A stretch of DNA of 64,000 nucleotides from Smittia aterrima (taxonomy: Eukaryota; Arthropoda; Insecta; Diptera; Chironomidae), in assembly GCA_033063855.1 (NCBI GenBank), contig CP093829.1, positions 3,544,243 through 3,608,242 on the forward strand, written 5' to 3'. Made by a program: the position numbers and the translations under genes. This document shows, piece after piece, positions 22,963 to 33,433 of the stretch. The first letter of the stretch is position 1; each line of letters begins with the position of its first letter. The notes under the pieces were generated by a model. It had not been told where the DNA came from. It made no database searches and worked only from the letters and a program-made list of their open reading frames with translations.

Positions 22963-25900
22963 TCATAACATTGCTCCTCTTGAATTAATCTCTCTTCTCG
23001 ATCCACTTGATGGAAGACTGTTAGATTTTGTGAAGCCGTCGCGGGCTTGTTGCGAATGTCTCGCTACGACAATACTCAAATATTGGACCCATTCTTCTGC
23101 TTTCTCTCCATCGGTTGGCTTTAGAATCAAAGTTTGATTAGTTGATGTGAAGATCTCGAAGCAAGTTGGACGTGATTGATGACGACTGACTTTGACCGAA
23201 CGAATCTGATTTATGTCAATTGATGCATCGCCACTCTAAAAGAAAATAAATTAAATTAATTGAATTGACAGAGGAATTCTCAACTCACTGATCGCAATTG
23301 AGCTCCAGAAAGTGTGAAGTATCGAGTACGCCAACGTCTGAAGAGTCGCCACTTTCCCTTCTTCTCCTTCAGTTGACCCTCGATTACCGGCTGAGTGTTG
23401 TTCTCTAAGAAAACTGCCTTCTCTGGATGATTACATCTACGAAAGGAAATTTATGTCAAATTCGAGTAAAATAAAAAATTATTTAATGCTCACAGAAAAC
23501 ATCCCCAGCGAACATCATCGTCAAGACTATTCGAACTGTTGTTATTTCCAAGTGGTCCGATTTCAAATACATCAAAGAATCCTGAGTTTCTCAACTCATT
23601 AATCAACAAATCCTGCTCACGAGCTGGAGGAAAAGCACTTGTTGCTAAAGTTATGAATGTGCGATCAAACTTTAAAGTGTCCCAACAATGCTTGAGACTT
23701 GAAACGCTGCTATCATAACTGCTAAGAGCTTGATCTGAACGAGCTTGAAGATCCAAGAACATTAAGTGCTGAAATAATTTTGATTAACAAATGAAAACCC
23801 ATTTCAAATTATGTTTGCTTACAATCCAAACTTTAGCATGTCGCGTTCTCATGCAGAATGTTGTCTTCGAGTACAAGCAATGATCACCACGAGCTTGACA
23901 AGCAAAATGAAGTTTTGCGAATTTCTTTGCTCGTCTCTCTTCAATTATGCATTTCGCTGGAGGTGGAAGCCGATGTGCAACAGTCTTCATGAAAGCTTTG
24001 ATCTTATCCAAGTGTTTTTCGCAGAAATGTTGGATTGTGTCACGCATCGACGGTTCAAACACACTCATCCGATGATTGACATTGCTATTAACATTTAGCA
24101 ATGTTACTGATTTCGCATTTTGACGAGCAGTTGTTGTAGGGCCCGATATGATAACTTGATTTCTTGGTTCTTGGAAAGGCGGCATTGAAATTGGAGGAGC
24201 TAACGATGAAGTTGACAGATGATCAGGCATCACATGTCGGACTGAAATATTGTTGCTAATGGATCCAGTTGATTGATTTAAGATACTTAAGCCGTTGCTC
24301 GACGACTTTCCGATTGATCCTTGAGAAAATGGACGGATTCTCGCTGGAGACGAATGATTGACCGTAACACTAACGCCGCATGAAGTAATCTTAGTGCTTG
24401 GTATTCCCCATTTGTTTTCTCCCGTCAGTATCACGTTTTGACTTAGCGGCGGAGGGATTGTAGGTGCAATGAAGTGATCGTTGTTGATCGAGTTAAATTC
24501 GTTACCAATCGGGTTTTGATTAATTTGCTGGGAAGACGAAAGTCGAGTCATGCTTTTGTGCAATCCAATCGAATTGTTAATTCCAGATGAATTCAATCTC
24601 GTCATTGAGCGATGTGCATTATTGTTACCGGTACCGTTGTGCAATCGTCCTGTAGATCTTGAGTCACCAAACTTTGGACGACGTGAGTAGTGCTGGGAAT
24701 TTGTTAAGGTTGGAATGACATTCTGATGAAGTCCATTGGAAAGCTGTGGATGTTGATGATTGACGAAAGTTGAAGTGGCACCAATAGAATTCACCAATAC
24801 TTGAGATTTTAAAGGAACATTTTGAGTATTTTGCGAAGATCGTGATGGAACATTTGATGTCGAAGAGTTCAGGTTGACGATTGTGACATTGCTTTGTTGA
24901 TTTAAATTTCGGTGTCTGATGACAGATGTCAATTTATCATTAAACAAGACAGGAAATCTCGAGCAGAGCTGAACAGCTTCTTGAAGCAAAGTTGTTTGTG
25001 ATGATCGATCAGTGTTAGGCAAATTCTGAAGAATGAATTCAAGTGCAATTTGAGCTTTCTCCTTGTTCTTCTTTCCAATCGCGGACAAAATTTGTCCCAC
25101 CAAGCAAATAGTGCTTGGATTTTTCTGCGCTGTGAGGAAAAGTAGTCCAATATACTCGTCGAAAACATTCGGTTTGCGCTCAGCAAGACGTAGAAGAACC
25201 ATCAACGCATGATTAGCTGTCGTTTGGTTCAGGATGAGGTCAAAGAAATGTGGCAGTTTATCAACTATGAGTAGAGAAATTCCATTGTGCGTGTTGCCAA
25301 TCGTTGCAATCAGTTGCAATAAAATGTTCTTATCGATGGTGTCACATTTTGGAAGAATGTCGATGATACTCCGTGTTCGAGTAACAATCGCTGAATCACT
25401 TGTTGATTCATAGAGTTGCAGGACTACTCGCGCCAGTGAATAATTTCCACTCAACATTGAAATTAGAATTAAATCCGTGTAAGGCACAAGAAGATCCAAG
25501 TATTCAATTGCAGCGAGCGATAAGTACGAGGCCAAGTTACGTGACAATTCTTTGTTTTCTTTGTTTAAGAATCTGACTGCAACTGGAAGAGCTAAAATTG
25601 AAAATCTCATATTAGAAGAGATCAGAAAAGATCCAAGTAAAATGATACAAACCTAATTCCATAACTGCTCGCTTGTTGTAATTTAAGAAGATGCACGAAA
25701 TTATGTCAGCTGATATTTTAGCATGAGGAGGATCTTCACTTCGTTTAGAAAGAGGTTTGTGATTGAACTGAAGACACGTTTCGAGTAGTTGCACAAGTCC
25801 TAAGCAGTGCTTCTCAGCTGTGCCTGTTTTAAAGAAAAACATCAAAAGTAAGTAAGAAGACACAAACACAACTTTAAAAACTTACCTGTTTCTCGAATGC

Positions 25901-26161
25901 ATGAAGTGCAACGATTCACGCAAATCTCGATAACACTTTGGTCATTCGTTGTTTCAAGATATCGAGGATGAGCAATGATGGTAGAGATCTCCTTGAGCTG
26001 GAAGAGGATCGAGAAATTTTATTTGGCGATCAAATGCTTTGAGATGAATCACTTACCACATCTGACAAATCATCAACGATGTGTTCATCTTCTAGCGCAA
26101 ACAAATCGCCTGCTCGAGATAAATCTCGCTTTGCCAAAACATTAGAGAACAGCTCGTGCAT
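22963..26161 (-). CDS. melt: Melted / VEPH1 PH-domain protein
   Basis: Membrane-associated adaptor in insulin/TOR and Hippo-linked growth control and photoreceptor fate in Drosophila; the vertebrate homolog is VEPH1. Exons: 26161-26057, 25997-25886, 25823-25653, 25591-23823, 23768-23494, 23436-23289, 23235-22963; total 2853 nt, 950 aa. The N-terminus MHELFSNVLAKRDLSRAGDL is characteristic of the family, followed by a conserved helical (HEAT-like) region with PHAKISADIISCI and NKELSRNLASYLSLAA. The middle (about residues 370-600) is low-complexity Asn/Ser-rich. A second conserved block has CEKHLDKIKAFMKT and GDHCLYSKTTF. The C-terminal PH domain (about 825-925) contains WRLFRRWRTRYFTLSG and ends near EWVQYLSIVVAR. 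Exons from 24367 downward are duplicated in unit A; this copy is the complete one because it is continuous with the 5' exons. Confidence 0.94.
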
Positions 26162-26681
26162 TTTCACGGAATCGTTTTCAAAAATTTGCACAAAAGAACT
26201 TTCACCTTTTCCCTCTTCTTCTTTTTCAAGTTTTCATTTTTCATTCACCAACTTTACATTTTAATCTTACGTGGTTTCACTTAATGAATGCATGTGAGCT
26301 TCAACTAATCGAACATACAACACGACAAGAAATATTAATAAGGAAAGTCTAAAACTAACGGGAAATAATGCAAGAAATCGAACGAAATTGATGAATCATT
26401 GATAAAACCAAGAATTGATAGTAGAAGTTTCAACTAATTGATTTAAAATAATTAAAATCAACTAAACGAAGCTAAAATTAAATTAAACTGAAACTCTCGA
26501 TCGACTTTTCCTTTCTGTTTATCTTCTAGTGGTGAGTTGAGGTGAATCTGTTTTCAAATGCAAACTGTTGATAGTTATTATTAAATCAAGTTTATTCAAG
26601 TAAGAAATAAGAAAATCACTGTCAAATTAATCGAAGGATGAATGAAGTTTAAATTGCTGATCTGGACAAATTTCTTGACGC
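26162..26681. other. Intergenic between melted start and STRAP stop
   Basis: About 0.5 kb of AT-rich sequence holding the melted 5' UTR/promoter and the STRAP 3' UTR, both genes being on the minus strand. No further feature seen. Confidence 0.5.
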
Positions 26682-28241
26682 TTAGTTCGCTGTGACTTCG
26701 CGAGGTGGATTCATTACTGTCGGAGCTGTCGATTCGGATTCGCTAGTGTGTAGCTTCCAAAGCCCATAATTCTTGCCGACAGTCGTTTGCTAAAACGATC
26801 ATAAGAAGATAAGAAGAAAAATATTGCAATTAGTGAATGACGTCTTTATGTGAATGATGAAGTTTCGAGGCAAATGAAAATGATCTGACTCACCCACAAT
26901 CTCAATGTTCCATCCTCACTTCCTGAAGCGTACAATTCTCCATCTGGCGAGAAGCTAATCGTATGAACAGGGCCAAAATGTCCCTTGAATGATTCAATCT
27001 CATTTCCAGTAATATAGTCGAATTTGTAAATCTTAAAGTCCTCTCCGCCGCACACAATAAAATTCTTGTCGGGGTGAAGACTCGCCGCAGCCAATTTTCC
27101 AGAAGTGGGAACTGTGATTTCCTTAATTTTCTTCAACGTATCCATTTCAAAGAAACTGACGTTTGCTCCGTTGGTGACTGTTAAGATCGAGCCGTCGCGT
27201 GAGATTTCAATACTGTTGGGATTATTTGCGAACTCAATCTGCTGCACATCTTTTCCAGTTGATCGGTCCCAAATCTTCACAACTTTATCCTCCGCACAAC
27301 TTACAATGCATTTTGATTGCCGACAGAACAAAGCTCTACGAGAAGAAATTTGTCAAGGAAACATTTTTGCAATTAAATTTTTTTTCTTCATACCTCTTAA
27401 TTGGTCCAACATGACCCGCGTAAATTTCGATCGCTGGATTTGTCGAAGGCTGATTCAGATCGAATGTTCTCAACAACTTTTCATTATTTCCGGTCAACAA
27501 GCATCCGCTCATCTCATCAAATGCAACAGATTTCACAATATGATTGTGTTGAAAACTTATTTTTTCCTCTCCAGTCACAGCGTCCCAAATTTTTGCTGAA
27601 AAATCTGCAGCTCCCTTAAAACATATGATCACAAATATTAGATTTTTAGTGGTTTCTTCTAATAGAAGAAGAGTCTTACCGATGCTGCTAAGGTAGCTTT
27701 TCCATTAAGAGCAACTCCCCATACGGCTCCTTTGTGTCCTTCGAAAGTTCCCACCCAGTCGCCTAAAGTATTAAATTACAATTGCATTTATCATTTCGGG
27801 AATCAAAATAATTTAATCTTACCCGTATCTCCAAGTCTGAGCATTGGTTTACCATCTAAAACAAGAAAATCCTTTGTTATTGAGTCTAAATAGGCAAACT
27901 AAAGTAAATAAGAGAAAGAACTGGATCTCAAGGACTTATCCGAATGCACGAGAGACATACGTGAGTTATAATAATAATAAACACAATTGCGGAAGTTAGC
28001 AGTGACCTTTAGAATAATAAGCTTTTCTTTCTAGTCGCGACATACCTTTGCAAGCACTGATTAAGAAGCTTGTTCCGCACTCGGTAACATTGCTGAAGTC
28101 CAAGAAAGTGACAGGTCTTGTATGTCTGCCGATAAAAATGTATTTTGATGCAATTTAAATTTTGTTTTGACTAATTTCCCTCTTTCGTCTTTTAACTTAC
28201 CCAGAACAAGTCAAGGAGATTTGTTTCAGCGTGTTTGCCAT
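26682..28241 (-). CDS. STRAP (serine/threonine kinase receptor-associated WD40 protein)
   Basis: WD40 propeller protein; in animals it helps SMN/Gemin-dependent assembly of spliceosomal snRNPs and binds TGF-beta receptors (Drosophila wmd). Exons: 28241-28201, 28125-28046, 27855-27823, 27762-27680, 27614-27394, 27335-26894, 26789-26682; sum 1008 nt, 335 aa, close to the 350 aa of human STRAP. Typical WD blades are visible: KGAVWGVALN...AADFSAKIWD, NHIVKSVAFDE, CIVSCAEDKVVKIWDRSTG, and GPVHTISFSPDGELYASGSEDGTLRLW. The start is an ATG with the STRAP-like context of a short first exon (MANTLKQISLTCSG) leading directly into HTRPVTFLDFS. It lies head to head with Rpt4: about 240 bp separate the two start codons, so they probably share a divergent promoter. 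Confidence 0.94.
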
Positions 28242-28482
28242 GGCAGATATATTTAAAGATCGAAATTGAAGTTACACAGCTGCTCTTGTTTTTGAAATTC
28301 GATTAAATTGAAAGAATGAACGATTCAGTGACTACGAAACTCATACGAAACTTTTTATTCGTTTTAAAAACACGAATAGCTTTTGTCCACTCGAGCACCT
28401 CCAGAACTCAAACTAAAAATACAAGTCATTCAATTCAACAAATTTTGTGGTTTTTATTAAATTTAAAAGAATATAAGTAACA
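28242..28482. promoter_or_regulatory. Divergent STRAP/Rpt4 promoter region
   Basis: Only 241 bp separate the oppositely oriented start codons of STRAP and Rpt4, so both 5' UTRs and promoters must fit here. No TATA box in a convincing position was seen. Inference from spacing only. Confidence 0.55.
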
Positions 28483-29837
28483 ATGGCTGCTGTAGCTGAT
28501 CCAGTTCGTGAGAAAGCTTTGCAAGATTACCGAAAGAAGTTGCTGGAACACAAGGAAGTCGAGTCGCGATTGAAAGAAAGTGAGTAAAATATTTTATTTT
28601 ATTTGTTTTGTCATTGCATGATTTTTATTTCACAGTTCGTGAAGCTTTAAAGGAGCTCACCAAGCAATTCGATAAGTCAGAAAATGATCTGAAGGCTCTT
28701 CAGAGTGTTGGTCAGATTGTAGGCGAAGTTCTGAAGCAGTTGACTGAAGATAAATGTAAGTAACCTGACAATGATAGAAATTGGAAAATACTAATCGATC
28801 TCTTCTTAAACAGTCATTGTGAAAGCGACTAATGGACCCCGCTACGTTGTGGGCTGTCGTAGACAGTTAGACAAGACTAAATTGAAGAGCGGCACGAGAG
28901 TTGCATTGGACATGACTACTCTTACAATTATGCGATATTTGCCTCGCGAAGTTGATCCACTCGTTTACAACATGTCTCACGAAGATCCTGGAGATGTAAC
29001 TTATTCTGCTATCGGTGGTCTTTCGGAACAAATTCGTGAATTGCGTGAGGTCATTGAACTTCCACTTTTGAATCCAGAGCTGTTTTTGCGTGTCGGAATC
29101 ACTCCACCAAAAGGTTGCTTGCTCTATGGTCCACCGGGAACTGGAAAAACTCTTTTAGCTCGTGCAGTTGCTTCCCAACTTGATGCCAACTTCTTGAAGG
29201 TTGTTTCAAGCGCTATTGTCGACAAGTATATCGGAGAATCTGCTCGTTTGATTCGTGAAATGTTTAACTATGCTCGAGATCATCAACCTTGCATTATCTT
29301 CATGGATGAGATCGATGCCATTGGAGGAAGACGTTTCTCAGAGGGAACCTCAGCTGATCGTGAAATTCAACGTACTTTGATGGAGTTGCTCAATCAGATG
29401 GACGGCTTTGACTCTTTGGGACAAGTTAAGATGATCATGGCAACAAACCGACCAGACACATTGGATCCTGCATTGTTGCGACCTGGTCGCTTGGATCGTA
29501 AAATTGAGATTCCTCTGCCCAACGAGCAAGCTCGACTTGAGATTCTCAAAATCCACGCTGGGCCCATTGCAAAACATGGAGAGGTTGATTATGAAGCAGT
29601 TGTCAAACTCTCAGATAACTTCAACGGAGCCGATTTGCGAAATGTTTGCACAGAAGCTGGTTTGTTCGCTATTCGGTAAGTTGTTAAATTAATATCATTT
29701 GGTCAATTTTTTTTAACAAATATATTTTTCTTAGCTCTGAACGAGAATACGTGGTTCAAGAAGATTTCATGAAAGCAGTTCGAAAGGTTTCCGACAACAA
29801 GAAGTTGGAGAGCAAGCTCGACTATAAACCACTCTAA
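28483..29837 (+). CDS. Rpt4: 26S proteasome regulatory ATPase Rpt4 (PSMC6)
   Basis: AAA+ subunit of the proteasome 19S base ring that unfolds and translocates substrates. Exons 28483-28579, 28636-28755, 28814-29675, 29735-29837; 1182 nt, 393 aa (human PSMC6 is 389 aa). The N-terminal coiled coil starts MAAVADPVREKALQDYRKKL, followed by an OB-like region (PRYVVGCRRQLDKTKL). The AAA domain has Walker A GPPGTGKT at 178-185 and Walker B FMDEID with DEID at 237-240. The second region of homology has ATNRPDTLDPALLRPGRLDR with arginine fingers. The C-terminus ends SKLDYKPL. The 3' part of this gene and its 3' flank recur, truncated or rearranged, at 50.7-51.9 kb and 61.3-62.3 kb. Confidence 0.97.
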
Positions 29838-30285
29838 AGTCTCTTCTAATTTACAAGTTTTCAACTGAATAAAAATTAAAATCCCTTTTAATCACACCTT
29901 TGTCTTTGTTTTACAATTGTCTTAAAGCAAAACAGTCTGGCTCAAGATCTACAGTAGCGGACATAAAAATAAAGCACTTGGAGATTTTGTAAAACAAGAT
30001 CATACTCGTCGTCGAAACTCGCTCCTTACATCAAGAACGTTAATGACGACACAGAGAGACACAAGCAAATGTTTTTGATGAAAGAAAATATGTAAAACTT
30101 TACATTGAGATCTTCTTAAACGTACATTGTGTATTTAAAACAACGTGTATTTAAAATAAAGGTTTAATAATTATTTTTGTTTAATTCATTGAAGAATTCT
30201 CTTCTTTTGAATATTTTTAAGTACGTATAATGTGAATCCTATTCATCTAATGATGATGCGCGTAGTGCAGACATAATTTCAATTT
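29838..30285. repeat. Rpt4 3' flank, reused in array spacers
   Basis: Sequence after the Rpt4 stop, including an AATAAA-rich 3' UTR and the segment around 29929-30060. It recurs at about 51.57-51.9 kb, 55.45-55.7 kb and 62.07-62.45 kb, marking the ancestral edge from which the F-box array amplified. No gene in it. Confidence 0.8.
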
Positions 30286-30293
30286 AAATAAAT

Positions 30294-31821
30294 TAGGGTG
30301 CGTCGTGATTGCAACCATGGTTCCTGGTTGCAACCACAATCCATGCTTCTCCGCGGAGAACCATGGTTGCAACCATGGTTGCAAATTTTGAAAAACTGTT
30401 TCCGAAAAAAAATGACGCATCGATTAAAATTGATTTAATTGAAAACTCTTAATTCAAATTCGCTGAAGTTTTGATAACTTATTTTTTGATTAGTTTCTTG
30501 ATTGGAAAACAAGTCGAACTTTGTATAAATAAGTTTTTAACTTTGCGCAAGTGGTCTTCAAAGTCGAATTTTCTTGAAAAAATGCATTTGTTTTTGAACT
30601 TTTTCATCAATTACGGTTTGGCGTTGATTAAATTGTAAAATATTTTTATTCAGAGTTGTAGAACACATTCAAGCGCTTCATATGATGTACAATGTGAATA
30701 GGTGGAGCTGGTAATTATGGTAAAAAATACCCTCAGAAATCGGAACCATTAGATAAAAAATGAACAAAATAGTGTTTTAAGCAGTTTTTTGACACATAAG
30801 TCAAAATTATTCACAGACCACTAATGTCACCTACTCATGTTATACATCGATTGATTTGTCTTACTGTGTTCTATAATTTTCTTATATATCATGTTGCAAC
30901 TTTATCAAGAAATATTCAAGTTTGATATCAAAACATGAGAAAATTCTTGAAAATTTTCAAAAAAATTCAACTTTGACCTATAGTTTGAGGGTGAAGATGA
31001 ATTAATGTGCATATTCGGTGAATGCCGCTTTGTTAGATATTTAACAAAAATTCAATAAAACTGTGAGCTGGGTAGTGTGACGCATACTTGGCTTTAGTGC
31101 GTCGAAAATGATTGTTTTTGGCGACTTCATAAATGTTTAAATTTTAAAGCTTTTTCTCATGTTTTGATATCAAACTTAATTATTTCTTGATAAAAATGCA
31201 ACATGATGTATGAAAAAGTTATAGAACGCAGTAAGACAAATCAATCAATGTATAACATGAGTATGTGACATTAGTGGTCTGTGATTAATTTTGACTTATG
31301 TGTCAGAAAACTGCTGAAAATACTTATTTGTTTATTTTTCATTTAGTGTTTTCAAGATTTCAAGCTTATTTTTTAACCAATAACCAATTTTTTACTTTAA
31401 TTACCTGCCCTACCTACTCATATTGCACATCAAATGAAGCGCTTGATTGTGTTCTACAACTCTGGTAAAAAATATGTTACAGTTTAATCAACACCAAAGT
31501 TTTATTGATGAAAGAATCAAGCACAAATGATTTTTTTAAAGAAAATCCGACTTTGAAGACCACTTGCGCAAAGTTGAAAATATATTTTCATTAATTTCGA
31601 CTTGTTTTCCAATCATGAAACTATCAAATAATAAATTATCAAAAGTTTAGCGAATTTGAATTAAGAGTTTTTAATTAAATCAATTTTGATCAATGCGTCA
31701 TTTTTTTTAAGAAGCAGTTTTTCAAAATTCGCAACCATGGTTGCAACCATGGTTCTCCGTGGTTGCAAATACAGGCAACCACGGAGAAGACGCGGAGAAC
31801 CACGACCTCCGACGAACTCTA
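30294..31821. mobile_element. 1.53 kb foldback (hAT-like, non-autonomous) element
   Basis: The two ends are inverted repeats: the left end begins TAGGGTGCGTCG and the right end, read inverted, begins TAGAGTTCGTCG. Homology continues inward almost to the centre: the left arm near 30400-30560 is matched in inverse by 31560-31720, and 30790-30910 by 31200-31310. Subterminal CAACCATGGTTGCAACCATGG tracts are self-complementary. It is flanked by an 8 bp direct repeat AAATAAAT (30286-30293 and 31822-31829). An empty site with a single AAATAAAT exists in the paralogous flank at 57863-57870. TIR ends of the form (T/C)A(A/G)NG with 8 bp target duplications are typical of hAT elements. No transposase frame is present. 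Confidence 0.85.
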
Positions 31822-31859
31822 AAATAAATTAACATTGTTTTATTTTTGAATGCGCTAGT

Positions 31860-32038
31860 TGTGATTCGAAAATCAGGATTGTCTTATTAGAATTCGAGTG
31901 AAAAAATAATAAAAGGAAAACTTTGTTAGCATTCGAATTATTTCGCTTTCAACATTCGAAAAGGTAAGAGTCGCTCTCTTGAAGTTTCCAAAATTTTCAA
32001 ATATTTTCAATTTTATTTGTTTTTAGATAAATATTAAA
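31860..32038 (+). promoter_or_regulatory. Conserved 5' module and UTR intron of F-box genes
   Basis: Each F-box copy is preceded by the same roughly 180 bp module: TGATTCGAAAATCAGGATTG, then an A-rich stretch, two ATTCGAA-containing blocks, a donor (AAAAG|GTAAGAGTCG) and an acceptor ending TTTTTAG, then ATAAATATTAAG/A directly before the ATG. In copy 1 the UTR intron is 31964-32026 (63 bp). The other modules end at 35563, 39153, 41276, 48799, 52296, 55958, 58087 and 62743. Conservation of this module with the splice sites in all nine copies suggests functional transcription units and copying at the DNA level. Confidence 0.75.
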
Positions 32039-33433
32039 ATGAACCAAAGCTCAACATCAGCCGCAAATAGTAAAGCGTCATCGAAACGAAATATTTCCAC
32101 AGCGTTTCCGATCGATGAGAGCAAGCCAGCGAAGGAAACAAAAATAGAAATTTCAAATGAAGAAGCTGAGAAAAAACTGATCGAATTGTCGGAAGTGACG
32201 AAGAATAACTTGGATACTTTGGAATATTTCTCACGATTTATCGGCATTCCTGAGATGATCTTTAAAGATTTCAACGGCCAAGAGTTGTTAGATCTTTCTG
32301 AAGTCTCCCCAAGTTGGTACAATTTCATCGGTTCTTCGAAAGTTCTAATGAAAAACATTAAAATTGTTTTTCCTGAGAATCGTGAGTTCTTTCCGGAAGA
32401 TTACGAGTTACTAGTGAATAGCTCGAGACGATATCAGAACATTCAAGTCGGACAAGACTTCGATTCAGATGATGATAATGACTATCTATATATGAAAGAA
32501 CGAGAAGAAATGAACGAAAGAGTGTCAAAAGTCAAAATATTCATTTCGCCGTTGCAACTTGATTTTATTCATAAGAGCAGTCACGAGTGGAAAAATGTTT
32601 CTCTCAATGATAAATATTTTAGCAGAAAACAAAGTTTAGATATTTGGAACATATTCTCATCAATCGAATCATCAGTTGAAAGTCTCTCTGTCATCAGCAG
32701 AGATAGATTTCCATTCGATAGTTCATTTTTAGAGTTTGAACCTTTAAAAGTTTTGGAATTTCCAAAATTAAAACAATTGAAATTGCGTCTTTTCCGTGGT
32801 TCAATCATGAACAAAGTTTACGGGAGATTTTTGGCAAATTCTGTTGCAATCGAAGAACTTGAGATTGATTATTGTGATGAACTTTTTTACACTCAAATTT
32901 TTAGACAAATTCTCGAAAACTCCAACGACCTAAAAATTCTTAAACTCAAATCTAGACACATTCATTCCATGTTCAGAGAAGAACAATGGAAACGAGTACA
33001 ATTTAAGCTGAATAGTTTGACAGTTCATTATAAAACAGGCTTGGCACTCGATCTTCCGGGTTTCCTCAAACTCCAAAGAAATCATCTCGAACATTTGAAG
33101 TTAGAAGAATGCCACCACAAAGATACTTTCGACGAGATAATGAAATTACCAAAACTCAAGACTCTTAGCCTTCGAACTCAGAGTTGGAGAAAATTTGAAG
33201 TTGCAAATAAAATATCAACTTCAATTACTAAATTGAGATTAACGGACAGGGTCAAACCTCTAAGACTTAAAACTTTCTTGGAGTTAATGCCGAATGTGAA
33301 AAGACTTGACCTTTTCGTAATCAACGAAGAAATAATTGAAATATTGTTATCAATGAACAGAAAGTTTGAAGATATAAGAGTTCGCTATATGGAAGAACCA
33401 GTAAGGTCGATTGATTGTCTTTTAATTAAATGA
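32039..33433 (+). CDS. F-box/LRR protein, array copy 1
   Basis: Likely substrate-receptor subunit of an SCF (Skp1-Cullin-F-box) ubiquitin ligase. Single coding exon, 464 aa. Residues 1-50 are polar and low-complexity. Residues about 66-110 match an F-box (GIPEMIFKDFNGQELLDLSE followed by VSPSWYNFI). An acidic segment FDSDDDNDYLY follows at about 141-151. From about residue 185 to the end, leucine-rich repeats of F-box type recur (LKQLKLRLF, IEELEIDYC, LKILKLKSR, LEHLKLEECH, LKTLSLRTQ). The C-terminus is VRSIDCLLIK. The start is supported by identical placement after the spliced 5' UTR in every copy. Substrates are unknown. F-box/LRR assignment is by pattern; no specific ortholog recognised. 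Confidence 0.85.
   Translation: MNQSSTSAANSKASSKRNISTAFPIDESKPAKETKIEISNEEAEKKLIELSEVTKNNLDTLEYFSRFIGIPEMIFKDFNGQELLDLSEVSPSWYNFIGSSKVLMKNIKIVFPENREFFPEDYELLVNSSRRYQNIQVGQDFDSDDDNDYLYMKEREEMNERVSKVKIFISPLQLDFIHKSSHEWKNVSLNDKYFSRKQSLDIWNIFSSIESSVESLSVISRDRFPFDSSFLEFEPLKVLEFPKLKQLKLRLFRGSIMNKVYGRFLANSVAIEELEIDYCDELFYTQIFRQILENSNDLKILKLKSRHIHSMFREEQWKRVQFKLNSLTVHYKTGLALDLPGFLKLQRNHLEHLKLEECHHKDTFDEIMKLPKLKTLSLRTQSWRKFEVANKISTSITKLRLTDRVKPLRLKTFLELMPNVKRLDLFVINEEIIEILLSMNRKFEDIRVRYMEEPVRSIDCLLIK

Larger units (their letters stand above)
20017..24367. repeat. 2.17 kb tandem segmental duplication (units A and B)
   Basis: Unit A (about 20017-22188) and unit B (about 22189-24367) are adjacent direct copies that are nearly identical, with scattered substitutions and small indels. 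Each contains the Ly-6 signal-peptide exon with its upstream sequence and the last four exons (one truncated) of melted. The central junction falls inside the large melted exon, where ...GACCGTAA runs into AACTGATAAATCGG of the next unit. Only an AA to AAAA overlap is shared at the junction, so the event looks like microhomology or end joining rather than recombination between long repeats. Low divergence indicates recent origin. Confidence 0.93.

Noticed and set aside
30300..31810. CCATGGTTGCAACCATGG tracts considered as CRISPR-like or satellite repeats
   Set aside because: They are short, self-complementary and confined to the ends of an inverted-repeat element in a eukaryotic genome.
32023..32358. 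Antisense frames of 111, 77, 102 and 66 codons recurring opposite each F-box gene
   Set aside because: They recur only because the F-box coding sequence is conserved; codon patterns and composition are those of a shadow frame.
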